Origin: an uncultured Parabacteroides sp.
Lineage (GTDB): Bacteria; Bacteroidota; Bacteroidia; Bacteroidales; Tannerellaceae
Direction: 5' to 3'
DNA length: 6,143 bases
NCBI GenBank assembly: GCA_947074335.1
Contig: CAMTPG010000169.1
Location: forward strand, 1 to 6,143
Part shown: one piece after another, positions 1 through 6,143 of the stretch
How positions within the stretch are numbered: the first letter of the stretch is position 1
How the letters are laid out: each line of letters begins with the position of its first letter
Notes under the pieces: generated by a model
Told to the model about the DNA's origin: nothing
Database searches by the model: none
The model's input: the letters and a program-made list of their open reading frames with translations, nothing else
Translations under genes and position numbers: made by a program

Positions 1-419
1 CCGTTATAAAAAACTACATAATCATCCAACTCCCGGCTTAACTCCAGTAAATCGACAAATCGGTGTTTGATCTTCTGAGGCTGATGTTCCAACAGCGGAA
101 TGGTTAGATGCTTTTTGAAGATCGGAAACGGGTTAACCAAAATCTCATATCGGGCACCAAAAGGAATGGATTTTTGCTCCGATGTCCTGTTTTTATCGCA
201 TAAAAAACAGGGACGAGCCTGAATTGAGGCCGTATCCACATTTGCTTTGGTGGACCGGATGCGTTCCGGATTGAATTGCAAAATATAAAAGAGGCGCAGA
301 ATGTGAATTTTTCGCATCAGCATATGATCTAATGCTGCAAAATTATCACCGGCTTGTTTCCAGTCGCGCTTTTGTTCAGTCAGCAGCTGATCTGCCTGTT
401 GATTTAAATTCTTTTTCAT
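1..419 (-). CDS. DUF4922 family protein, HIT/GalT-like (N-terminal part, cut at window edge)
   Basis: This partial gene reads leftward from ATG at 417-419 and leaves the window still open after 139 residues, so the C-terminal half is missing. I recognise it as DUF4922, a Bacteroidales family of unknown function that I recall as related to the HIT/GDP-L-galactose phosphorylase group. Visible marks are NPERIRS (50-56), a CxxC pair (C71 and C74, in RPCFLCDKNR), and the block NPFPIFKKHLTIPLLEH (96-112), which resembles the nucleotidylyl-transferase fold of GalT. The fragment ends in DDYVVFYN, just before where the family's histidine-rich active-site motif would be expected, so catalysis cannot be judged. 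No signal peptide or membrane segment is seen, so it is probably cytosolic. The start overlaps the end of the upstream glycosyltransferase by 44 bases in another frame. I kept this start because residues 9-30 (ADQLLTEQKRDW, then NFAAL) look like the usual family N-terminus. A nucleotide-sugar or sugar-phosphate role is inference. Confidence 0.8.
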   Translation of the reverse strand, partial: MKKNLNQQADQLLTEQKRDWKQAGDNFAALDHMLMRKIHILRLFYILQFNPERIRSTKANVDTASIQARPCFLCDKNRTSEQKSIPFGARYEILVNPFPIFKKHLTIPLLEHQPQKIKHRFVDLLELSRELDDYVVFYN

Positions 420-1884
420 TCTTTTCGGCATTAAGTGCGATACGTGCCTGAAGTTCCCAGGTCCGTATCCGGTCTTTATAAGTATTATGGTTATTCATTT
501 TTATACGGTCGAGTGCCGCATCCGAGTTTTCATCCCAGCGTCGGCAGAGATAGAGTACATCGTAAATACGACCGATCTGCCAGTTTCTGGAGATGCGCAA
601 ACCGAGGGCATAATCCTCGCCATAACTGGTATTGGGCAGATTGATCGTCCTTAGTAAAGGCGTATAAAAGGCACGCGGGGCTCCTAATCCGTTGATGCGT
701 AAAGCGTTGTTTCGACCATTTTCGGGTGTCCATTCTTTGTGATCGATGATGCCGGGTGGAATCTCTTCCATTTTAAAATTGGTCATCTGATAAGTACCTA
801 CTACCATGGCGCATTGTTGTGTATAGAAGGCTTTTACAATCTGTTGCAAGGTCTTCGGACCGCTGTACACATCATCACTGTCCAGCTGAACGGCAAATTT
901 ACCGCACTGCGGATGATGAACGGCCAGATTCCAGCAACCGCCGATACCCAGATCGTTCCGGTCGGGCGTCAGTGCGAGAATGCGCTGATCCATGGCGGCA
1001 TATTTTTGGATGATGGCACTTGTTCCGTCGGTGGAATGATTATCTACAATAATCAGGTTGAAAGGAAAATCCGTCTCCTGTGTCAGCACCGAACAAATGG
1101 CATCTTCGATAGTGCGCACCCGGTTTCTGACCGGAATAATCACCGATGCTTCACAGGCAAATGTTTCCCGATCAAAATCTACCGGTTCGAAATAGGGAAA
1201 CAGATAACCGCCTGTTCGTTTCAGGTATGCAGTGCAGGCCTGTTCCATTTCCAGTTGGCGGGTCCGGTTTTTCGGATCTACATAATCAAACAGTTTCTCT
1301 CCGCTCTTCCGGGTGTCCTGCTCCGATTGCGCATACAAAAATTCATTGATGTGAACCAGCTGCTCCTGTTCGGCCAGTCGCAACCGGATATCATACAATC
1401 CGGCATACTGATAGGAATTATCCATAGAAAAAACAGCCCGTTTCAGTTTTGACGTATTGAAGAGCAAGAGTGATCCGAAATCAAAATCATCGCGAAGACT
1501 TCCCTGTTGATAATCAATCACGGGTGCCGGTTTGTAGTTTCCCGCTTCATCAATCAGATAATGATCGGCATAAACCATGCCCGCTTGTGTATCCGAAGCA
1601 ATGGCGATAAAGCGCTCCAGGGCAAACTGTCCGGGATGAAGTGTACAGAAGCTGGTATATAACAAGGTATAATCCTGATCTGTAAGACCGGCTATTTTAT
1701 AGAAAGTTTCCGTGCTTCCGATCGAATCGACAGGCACCAGTTCGCAGCCTTCGAGCGGTTGCAATGCCGGATCGGAAGCCAGCAGGAAGATGCGGGCGGT
1801 TTCGGGTGATTCTTTCAGCAGGGAAACAGTTTTTGCTGCCTGTTCCTCACTTTGATAGGGAATAAAACAATCGATCGATTTCAT
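376..1884 (-). CDS. Tandem-domain family 2 glycosyltransferase
   Basis: This 502-residue protein has no signal peptide or membrane segment and is probably cytosolic. It contains two GT-A-like units. The C-terminal unit (about 244-455) is a standard GT2 domain: it opens with ASVIIPVRNRVRTIEDAI, has VDNHSTDGTS (280-289), the metal/nucleotide-sugar DxD as QLDSDD (D335, D337, D338), an acceptor-side GED (422-424), and RRWDENSD (448-455). The N-terminal unit (about 1-185) has the same layout, with LHPGQFALERF (82-92) and VYADHYLIDEAG (104-115), but reads LLYTSFCTLHPG where LLLDADDxLHPG is expected, so it is probably not catalytic. The role would be transfer of a sugar from a nucleotide donor to a glycan or glycolipid; donor and acceptor are unknown. 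The gene follows the S41 peptidase stop by 31 bases and overlaps the DUF4922 gene by 44, suggesting co-transcription and coupled translation. ATG at 1882-1884 is the natural start because the N-terminus begins directly in the first beta strand. No strong ribosome binding site is seen. Confidence 0.88.
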   Translation of the reverse strand: MKSIDCFIPYQSEEQAAKTVSLLKESPETARIFLLASDPALQPLEGCELVPVDSIGSTETFYKIAGLTDQDYTLLYTSFCTLHPGQFALERFIAIASDTQAGMVYADHYLIDEAGNYKPAPVIDYQQGSLRDDFDFGSLLLFNTSKLKRAVFSMDNSYQYAGLYDIRLRLAEQEQLVHINEFLYAQSEQDTRKSGEKLFDYVDPKNRTRQLEMEQACTAYLKRTGGYLFPYFEPVDFDRETFACEASVIIPVRNRVRTIEDAICSVLTQETDFPFNLIIVDNHSTDGTSAIIQKYAAMDQRILALTPDRNDLGIGGCWNLAVHHPQCGKFAVQLDSDDVYSGPKTLQQIVKAFYTQQCAMVVGTYQMTNFKMEEIPPGIIDHKEWTPENGRNNALRINGLGAPRAFYTPLLRTINLPNTSYGEDYALGLRISRNWQIGRIYDVLYLCRRWDENSDAALDRIKMNNHNTYKDRIRTWELQARIALNAEKNEKEFKSTGRSAAD

Positions 1885-1890
1885 GGTTTA

Positions 1891-1898
1891 CAAATGTA
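1891..1898 (-). promoter_or_regulatory. Possible Bacteroidetes -7 element
   Basis: Read on the minus strand, the bases are TACATTTG, an exact match to the Bacteroidetes -7 consensus TAnnTTTG. It sits 6 bases before the glycosyltransferase ATG, inside the 31-base gap after the peptidase gene. No TTTG -33 element is visible at the usual distance upstream. A start from this site would give an almost leaderless mRNA. The match may be chance in A/T-rich spacer DNA. Confidence 0.2.
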
Positions 1899-1915
1899 TT
1901 ATGGTTAACAGAAGC

Positions 1916-3307
1916 TTAATAGATGAATCCCTGAATCTTTTGCCTGCGGATTTTCGGGAAATCAAATTTGTTTGTATATTGTGTTGCTGCCGGCAACGAA
2001 CGGAATGTTCCGCCGTTTATCAGCGTGAGTGCCTGTTTGAGTAACAATTCGTCCGGATCGCCTAATGGCAGAAGTTCATTGTTTTTATAATCCAGTTCGT
2101 TTAACACATAATCGGGAGTAAAGCCATTGGAATAATCGGCTGTACCGTTTGCATTATAAATCTTAAAAGTGATGGGATGCAAAATCCAGTCGTACGAATC
2201 ATTTTTCCCGAAGGTATTGGATCCCACATTTTTCCCGATCGTCTTTTCGCCGATCAGAGTTATATTTTCTCTCCCCGTAAACGGAATCAGACCGTTAATC
2301 ACCGCTTCGGATGCCGAAGCAGTTGTGGCTCCCGTTAAGATAAAGATGCGATTCAGATCGAGATTTGATTGCATCAGTTCCGCATTACTTAACAAGGGCA
2401 ACGATTTAGATTCGGCTGTATGTTTCGAATTATATTCCATGGAACAGAATGTTTTTCCCAATGCGGCTTCCGGAGCCAGAAAAGAGGTAAGCAGCTGTGC
2501 ACAGGTAGCCAGCCCTCCGGGATTATATCGCATATCCAGCACAAATTCGGTAACGCGGGCAGATTTGAATTGAACAAACAGTTCTTTCAGCTGATCATTA
2601 TAAACTTCATTTTCGTTGTCTGGTCCGGAGATAAAATGGTTATACATTAAATATCCGATCTGTTTCCCGTTGTGCGAAATTATCGTATCTTTTAATAGCG
2701 GAGTGGCTTCGACAGCTCGCGAGAGCGGCATATTCAGTGTTCTGTCGTAAACAAATCCTTCACCGTTGAACCGGGCAATCAGAAATGTAGTGGTAGCGCC
2801 ACTGTTGAAAGCATCTGTATTGGTTACATTGGGTTTTTCTGCACCAACAGCTAAAATCCAGTCGCCACGTTTCAATCCCGCCTCTTCGGCCGGTGAATCC
2901 GGCAATACATACAACACCCAGGCGTAATAAAGACTGCCGTTATTCACCGAATAGGTTGCATATTGAAACCCGTAACTATCCGATTCGTCAATTGATTTTG
3001 TTGTCTCTTTCTTTTTCTCGATTGATGAAAAAACCAGCCAGCTGTCGCGATAGTTTACTCCATCCTGATCCGAAAGGAGTGAGGCGAAAAAGTTTTCTGC
3101 CGATTGTGAGAAATTCAGTGTCTCTTTAGCCGGCAGATCTTCCTGCCAGAGATAATAGCTGTCCATGATCTTATAAATCCAGTCGTTAGTTCCCTCTTCC
3201 GACAGATCTGGTTCATGTGTATCCGAACATCCCGTCGTAAGCAGACTGCCACAAAGTATGTAGCAAAACAAAGCGGATCGGATCAATATAGTGTTGCAGG
3301 TTTTCAT
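1916..3307 (-). CDS. S41-family (C-terminal processing type) serine protease lipoprotein
   Basis: With ATG at 3305-3307 this encodes 463 residues. The N-terminus is a lipoprotein signal: K2, a hydrophobic stretch and the lipobox LLTTGC with the lipidated cysteine at C27. The mature protein begins CSDTHEPDLSEE, acidic just after the cysteine and somewhat like the Bacteroidetes surface-export signal, so an outer-membrane and perhaps surface location is inferred. An S41 N-terminal domain follows (about 41-100, NDWIYKIMDSYYLW), then a PDZ domain (about 112-190, with LPDSPAEEAGLKRGDWILAV) and the S41 core (about 205-400). The catalytic serine is S331 in TASASE and the lysine K359 in GEKTIGK. This matches the Ser-Lys dyad of Tsp/CtpA with 28 rather than 25 residues between them; LDMRYNPGG (257-265) is the conserved core strand. 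It should be an active endoprotease on unknown extracytoplasmic substrates. The frame extends 9 bases upstream to a TTG, but ATG puts a lysine at position 2 and is preferred. The gene lies just after the mutAB terminator and 31 bases before the glycosyltransferase. Confidence 0.9.
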   Translation of the reverse strand: MKTCNTILIRSALFCYILCGSLLTTGCSDTHEPDLSEEGTNDWIYKIMDSYYLWQEDLPAKETLNFSQSAENFFASLLSDQDGVNYRDSWLVFSSIEKKKETTKSIDESDSYGFQYATYSVNNGSLYYAWVLYVLPDSPAEEAGLKRGDWILAVGAEKPNVTNTDAFNSGATTTFLIARFNGEGFVYDRTLNMPLSRAVEATPLLKDTIISHNGKQIGYLMYNHFISGPDNENEVYNDQLKELFVQFKSARVTEFVLDMRYNPGGLATCAQLLTSFLAPEAALGKTFCSMEYNSKHTAESKSLPLLSNAELMQSNLDLNRIFILTGATTASASEAVINGLIPFTGRENITLIGEKTIGKNVGSNTFGKNDSYDWILHPITFKIYNANGTADYSNGFTPDYVLNELDYKNNELLPLGDPDELLLKQALTLINGGTFRSLPAATQYTNKFDFPKIRRQKIQGFIY

Positions 3308-3324
3308 CGTATTCAAATTAGAAA

Positions 3325-3364
3325 TAAAAAAGCGCGCAGTCTCTTTAAAAAGAAACTGCGCGCT
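3325..3364 (-). terminator. Rho-independent terminator of the mutAB unit
   Basis: A perfect 10-base-pair arm (AGCGCGCAGT at 3331-3340 against ACTGCGCGCT at 3355-3364) is extended after one mismatch by five more pairs, closing on a very short A/T loop. On the minus strand the hairpin is followed directly by TTTTTTATTT. On the plus strand no U-tract follows, so it works for leftward transcription, 48 bases after the mutB stop. The T-tract ends only 17 bases before the ATG of the S41 lipoprotein gene. Confidence 0.88.
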
Positions 3365-3370
3365 AATGTA
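3363..3370 (-). promoter_or_regulatory. Possible weak -7 element for the S41 peptidase gene
   Basis: Minus-strand TACATTAG matches five of the six fixed bases of TAnnTTTG and overlaps the first two bases of the terminator hairpin. A T-rich stretch (GGTTTTT) lies about 20 bases upstream, where a -33 element would be. Starting about seven bases downstream, the transcript would lack most of the hairpin's 5' arm and so would escape termination. This is a weak match, offered because the peptidase gene needs a promoter somewhere in this short gap. Confidence 0.18.
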
Positions 3371-3412
3371 TTAAAAAACTTTGGTAAAAACCAGAAGTTT
3401 AAAGGGATTCAA

Positions 3413-5560
3413 TTAATCTTCCAGCAAGATTCCCAAAATCTGACAAGCAGCTTTCGCTACAGATGTACCGGGACCGAAGATCGCTGCAACACCTGCTTTG
3501 TACAGATAATCATAATCCTGGGCAGGAATTACACCACCCGCAATTACGATGATATCTTCGCGGCCGAGTTTCTTCAGCTCTTCAATAACCTGGGGAACCA
3601 GTGTTTTGTGTCCTGCAGCCAGTGATGATACACCCATTACGTGTACATCATTTTCCACAGCCTGACGGGCAGCTTCGGCCGGAGTCTGGAACAACGGTCC
3701 CATATCCACATCGAATCCACAGTCGGCATAACCGGTAGCAACAACTTTTGCACCGCGGTCGTGACCGTCCTGACCCATTTTGGCAATCATGATACGAGGC
3801 TGACGACCCTCTTTTTTGGCAAATGCTTCGCAAAGCTCACACGCTTTGATGAAGTCTGCATCTTTATTTGTTTCTGATGAATACACGCCTGAGATAGTTC
3901 TGATAATTGCTTTATAACGACCGGCAACCTCTTCGCATGCATCCGAGATTTCTCCCAGTGTAGCACGAACCGAAGCTGCTTTAACAGCCAGATCCAGCAA
4001 GTTGCCTTCTTTTGAGTTGGCACAAGCCGTGATAGCTGCCAATGCTTCCTGAACCGCTTTTTCGTCGCGTTTACTGCGTAAATCGTTCAGCATACCGATC
4101 TGTTCGTTACGTACAGCTGTATTGTCGATTTCGAGAATATCAATCGGATCTTCTTTAGCCAGACGATATTTGTTAACACCAACAATTGTCTGAACGCCTG
4201 AGTCGATACGTGCCTGAGTACGGGCAGCCGCCTCTTCGATACGCATTTTAGGCAGACCTGTTTCGATGGCTTTAGCCATACCGCCCATGCTTTCGATTTC
4301 CTGAATCAAAGCCCAGCCTTTTTGGATCAGTTCGTTAGTCAGTGATTCAACATAGTATGAGCCGGCCCACGGGTCGATTTCTTTACATACATATGTTTCT
4401 TCCTGAATATAGATCTGTGTATTACGTGCAATACGTGCAGAGAAATCAGTAGGCAATGCAATGGCTTCGTCGAGTGCATTGGTATGCAATGACTGTGTAT
4501 GACCCAAAGCAGCAGCCATCGCTTCGATACAGGTACGACCCACATTGTTGAACGGATCCTGTTCTGTCAGCGACCAGCCTGAAGTCTGACTGTGTGTACG
4601 CAAAGCCAGTGATTTCGGGTTTTTGGCACCGAAGCTCTTCACGATTTTCGCCCACAACATACGTGCAGCACGCATTTTGGCAATTTCCATGAAGTGATTC
4701 ATACCGATAGCCCAGAAGAATGACAAACGGGGAGCGAATGCATCAATGTCGATACCTGCATTTACACCTGCACGCAAATATTCCAATCCGTCGCATAAGG
4801 TATAAGCCATTTCGATATCGGCAGTAGCACCGGCTTCCTGCATGTGATAACCCGAGATAGAGATCGAGTTGAATTTCGGCATCTTCTGTGAAGTAAATTC
4901 AAAGATGTCGGCGATGATACGCATTGAGAATTCAGGCGGATAGATATAGGTATTACGCACCATAAATTCTTTCAGGATATCATTCTGAATGGTTCCTGCC
5001 ATTTCTTCCAGTTTAGCACCCTGTTCCAGACCGGCATTGATATAAAAAGCCAAGACAGGAAGTACGGCACCGTTCATGGTCATGGAAACCGACATTTTAT
5101 TCAATGGAATACCATCGAACAAAACTTTCATATTTTCGAGTGAGCAGATGGATACACCGGCTTTACCTACGTCACCAACAACACGTTCGTTGTCGGCATC
5201 ATATCCGCGGTGTGTAGCCAGGTCGAATGCCACCGATAAACCTTTCTGGCCCGAAGCCAGGTTACGGCGATAGAATGCATTTGATTCTTCTGCTGTAGAG
5301 AAACCGGCATACTGACGGATAGTCCACGGACGCATAGCGTACATGCCGCTATACGGACCACGCAGATAAGGAGGCAATCCCGAAGCATATTGCAAATGCT
5401 CCATATTGTCCAAATCCTCTTTTGTATAAACAGATTTTACACCGATGTGCTCGGGTGTTTTCCAATCGGCAGTGATGCCATTGGCGTTAGACCAGTCAAT
5501 TGCATTCGTTGCAACGAAACCGGCATTTTTTATATCGATATTTTTGAAATTTGGTCTCAT
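3413..5560 (-). CDS. mutB: Methylmalonyl-CoA mutase large (alpha, catalytic) subunit
   Basis: This complete 715-residue protein uses adenosylcobalamin to interconvert succinyl-CoA and methylmalonyl-CoA by radical carbon-skeleton rearrangement. It acts in the cytosol as the catalytic half of a heterodimer with MutA. Residues about 30-545 form the TIM-barrel substrate domain. Y84 (YAGFSTAEES), R202 (FMVRNT) and H239 (SGYHMQEAG) correspond to Y89, R207 and H244 of the Propionibacterium enzyme, at a constant offset of five. Residues about 585-715 are the cobalamin domain: K594, D598 and H600 of the DxHxxG motif (KMGQDGHDRG) for base-off/His-on binding, S645/L647 (SxL) and G675-G676, all at an offset of ten. 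All key residues are present, so it should be active. The ATG lies 13 bases after the mutA stop with only a weak A-rich leader. Arginine is often CGT in the stretches I read, suggesting good expression. In Bacteroidales the pair normally works in the direction of propionate formation. Confidence 0.98.
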   Translation of the reverse strand: MRPNFKNIDIKNAGFVATNAIDWSNANGITADWKTPEHIGVKSVYTKEDLDNMEHLQYASGLPPYLRGPYSGMYAMRPWTIRQYAGFSTAEESNAFYRRNLASGQKGLSVAFDLATHRGYDADNERVVGDVGKAGVSICSLENMKVLFDGIPLNKMSVSMTMNGAVLPVLAFYINAGLEQGAKLEEMAGTIQNDILKEFMVRNTYIYPPEFSMRIIADIFEFTSQKMPKFNSISISGYHMQEAGATADIEMAYTLCDGLEYLRAGVNAGIDIDAFAPRLSFFWAIGMNHFMEIAKMRAARMLWAKIVKSFGAKNPKSLALRTHSQTSGWSLTEQDPFNNVGRTCIEAMAAALGHTQSLHTNALDEAIALPTDFSARIARNTQIYIQEETYVCKEIDPWAGSYYVESLTNELIQKGWALIQEIESMGGMAKAIETGLPKMRIEEAAARTQARIDSGVQTIVGVNKYRLAKEDPIDILEIDNTAVRNEQIGMLNDLRSKRDEKAVQEALAAITACANSKEGNLLDLAVKAASVRATLGEISDACEEVAGRYKAIIRTISGVYSSETNKDADFIKACELCEAFAKKEGRQPRIMIAKMGQDGHDRGAKVVATGYADCGFDVDMGPLFQTPAEAARQAVENDVHVMGVSSLAAGHKTLVPQVIEELKKLGREDIIVIAGGVIPAQDYDYLYKAGVAAIFGPGTSVAKAACQILGILLED

Positions 5561-5573
5561 AATTGTTTTCTAC

Positions 5574-6143
5574 TTAAGCAATTCCTAATTTAACATTGAA
5601 AGCCTGCAATGTTTCAAGCACATTGCTCTTCACGTTGATAAACTGATCAATACCCTGAGCTTTCAACTCTTCTGCACAGGCAGGAGCACCGGCAATCACC
5701 AGCTGGGCGCGGTCTTGCAAGGCTTTAGCGGCAGCCGGAGCGAATTCGGCATATTCATCATCGCTTGAACAAAGAACAACAATTTCGGCACCTGCTTTGA
5801 TTGCTGCTTCAGCACCAGCTTCAACAGTTTCGAAACCTAAGTTGTCGATAATCTGATATCCTGCACAACCGAAGAAGTTTGCAGAGAACTGTGAACGAGC
5901 CAGACGCATAGCCAGATTACCAATGGTGAGCATAAATACTTTGGGTGTTTTACCGCTCTTTTCGGTAGCCAGACGCAACGCTTCAAACTGAGAGGCACCG
6001 CGAGAGAAATCCAAAGTGATTACATCAGCATTGTTGCAACCTTTGCTGCAGCAAGCTGCTTCATCTTCTTTGATTTTGTCTGCAGCCAGTTCGGTAAAGT
6101 TCGGATACTGGTTAGAACCCAGCAGCACTTCACGACGTGTAGC
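5574..6143 (-). CDS. mutA: Methylmalonyl-CoA mutase small (beta) subunit, C-terminal part, cut at window edge
   Basis: The frame is open to the window edge and gives the last 189 residues of a protein usually about 600-640 long; its start lies outside. It opens with ATRREVLLGSNQYPNF, a junction typical of MutA, and continues with LDFSRGASQFEALRLATEKSGKTP (about 44-67) into the flavodoxin-like C-terminal domain (about 68-189). Where MutB has GQDGHDRG, this protein has GNLAMRLAR (75-83), so the cobalamin-binding DxHxxG is absent, as known for the non-catalytic small subunit. It dimerises with MutB and has no active site of its own. A cysteine group CCSKGC (C31, C32, C36 of the fragment) lies in the linker before the last domain. 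The codon at 6126-6128 is an internal GTG, not a start. mutB follows after 13 bases, so the two are surely co-transcribed. Any promoter or cobalamin riboswitch would be upstream, off the window. Confidence 0.96.
   Translation of the reverse strand, partial: ATRREVLLGSNQYPNFTELAADKIKEDEAACCSKGCNNADVITLDFSRGASQFEALRLATEKSGKTPKVFMLTIGNLAMRLARSQFSANFFGCAGYQIIDNLGFETVEAGAEAAIKAGAEIVVLCSSDDEYAEFAPAAAKALQDRAQLVIAGAPACAEELKAQGIDQFINVKSNVLETLQAFNVKLGIA

Noticed and set aside
739..1452. Open frame of 237 codons on the plus strand
   Set aside because: It lies wholly inside the glycosyltransferase gene on the opposite strand, its translation shows no recognisable domain, and the minus-strand protein has clear GT2 motifs. 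It is a chance antisense frame.
2169..2573. Plus-strand open frame of 134 codons
   Set aside because: It is antisense to the S41 catalytic core, whose residues are conserved; no domain is visible in it.
2715..2726. Palindromic GCTCGCGAGAGC
   Set aside because: It lies inside the S41 coding sequence (PLSRAVEA), is not repeated nearby as far as I could see, and fits coding use; no operator role can be supported.
3308..3316. TTG start that would add three residues to the S41 lipoprotein
   Set aside because: The ATG at 3305-3307 gives a better signal peptide with a lysine at position 2, and no ribosome binding site favours the TTG.
3373..3393. Small hairpin (TGGT/ACCA) followed on the minus strand by six T residues
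   Set aside because: The stem has only four base pairs, too weak to call a terminator; it may add slightly to the strong hairpin just downstream.
3215..3625. Plus-strand open frame of 136 codons crossing the mutB-peptidase gap
   Set aside because: It runs through the terminator hairpin and the ends of two well-supported minus-strand genes, and its translation is basic and without motifs.
6126..6128. GTG as a start codon of a 184-residue protein
   Set aside because: The frame stays open to the window edge and the residues before it (ATRRE) fit MutA, so the GTG is an internal valine.

Overview
The window looks like chromosome from a member of the Bacteroidales, probably Parabacteroides or a close relative. 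Four things point there: a two-subunit methylmalonyl-CoA mutase of the succinate-to-propionate type, an S41 peptidase lipoprotein with the N-terminal domain common in Bacteroidetes, a DUF4922 protein (a family known to me mainly from Bacteroidales), and A/T-rich leaders without strong Shine-Dalgarno sites. The genus is inference. All recognisable genes lie on the minus strand, so transcription runs from right to left.

Right part (3413-6143): the 3' portion of mutA (small subunit, cut by the window edge) is followed after 13 bases by complete mutB (large, cobalamin-binding subunit). Together they form the adenosylcobalamin-dependent mutase that interconverts succinyl-CoA and methylmalonyl-CoA, the key step of propionate formation. 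A strong GC-rich hairpin with a T-tract (3325-3364) ends this unit.

Left part (1-3307): three closely packed genes. First is an S41-family serine protease predicted to be a lipoprotein, starting only 17 bases beyond the terminator T-tract. After 31 bases comes a 502-residue protein with two GT-A/GT2-type glycosyltransferase units, the first apparently lacking its metal-binding DxD. Its end overlaps by 44 bases the start of a DUF4922 protein (HIT/GalT-like by motif), which runs off the left edge. The 31-base gap and the overlap suggest one transcript. The glycosyltransferase and the DUF4922 protein may act in one sugar or nucleotide-sugar pathway, but no substrate can be read from the sequence.

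I saw no mobile element, CRISPR array, tRNA, rRNA or riboswitch. The only intergenic region of any size is 3308-3412, which holds the terminator. The region is mostly core-genome in character. Its least understood part is the glycosyltransferase/DUF4922 pair.
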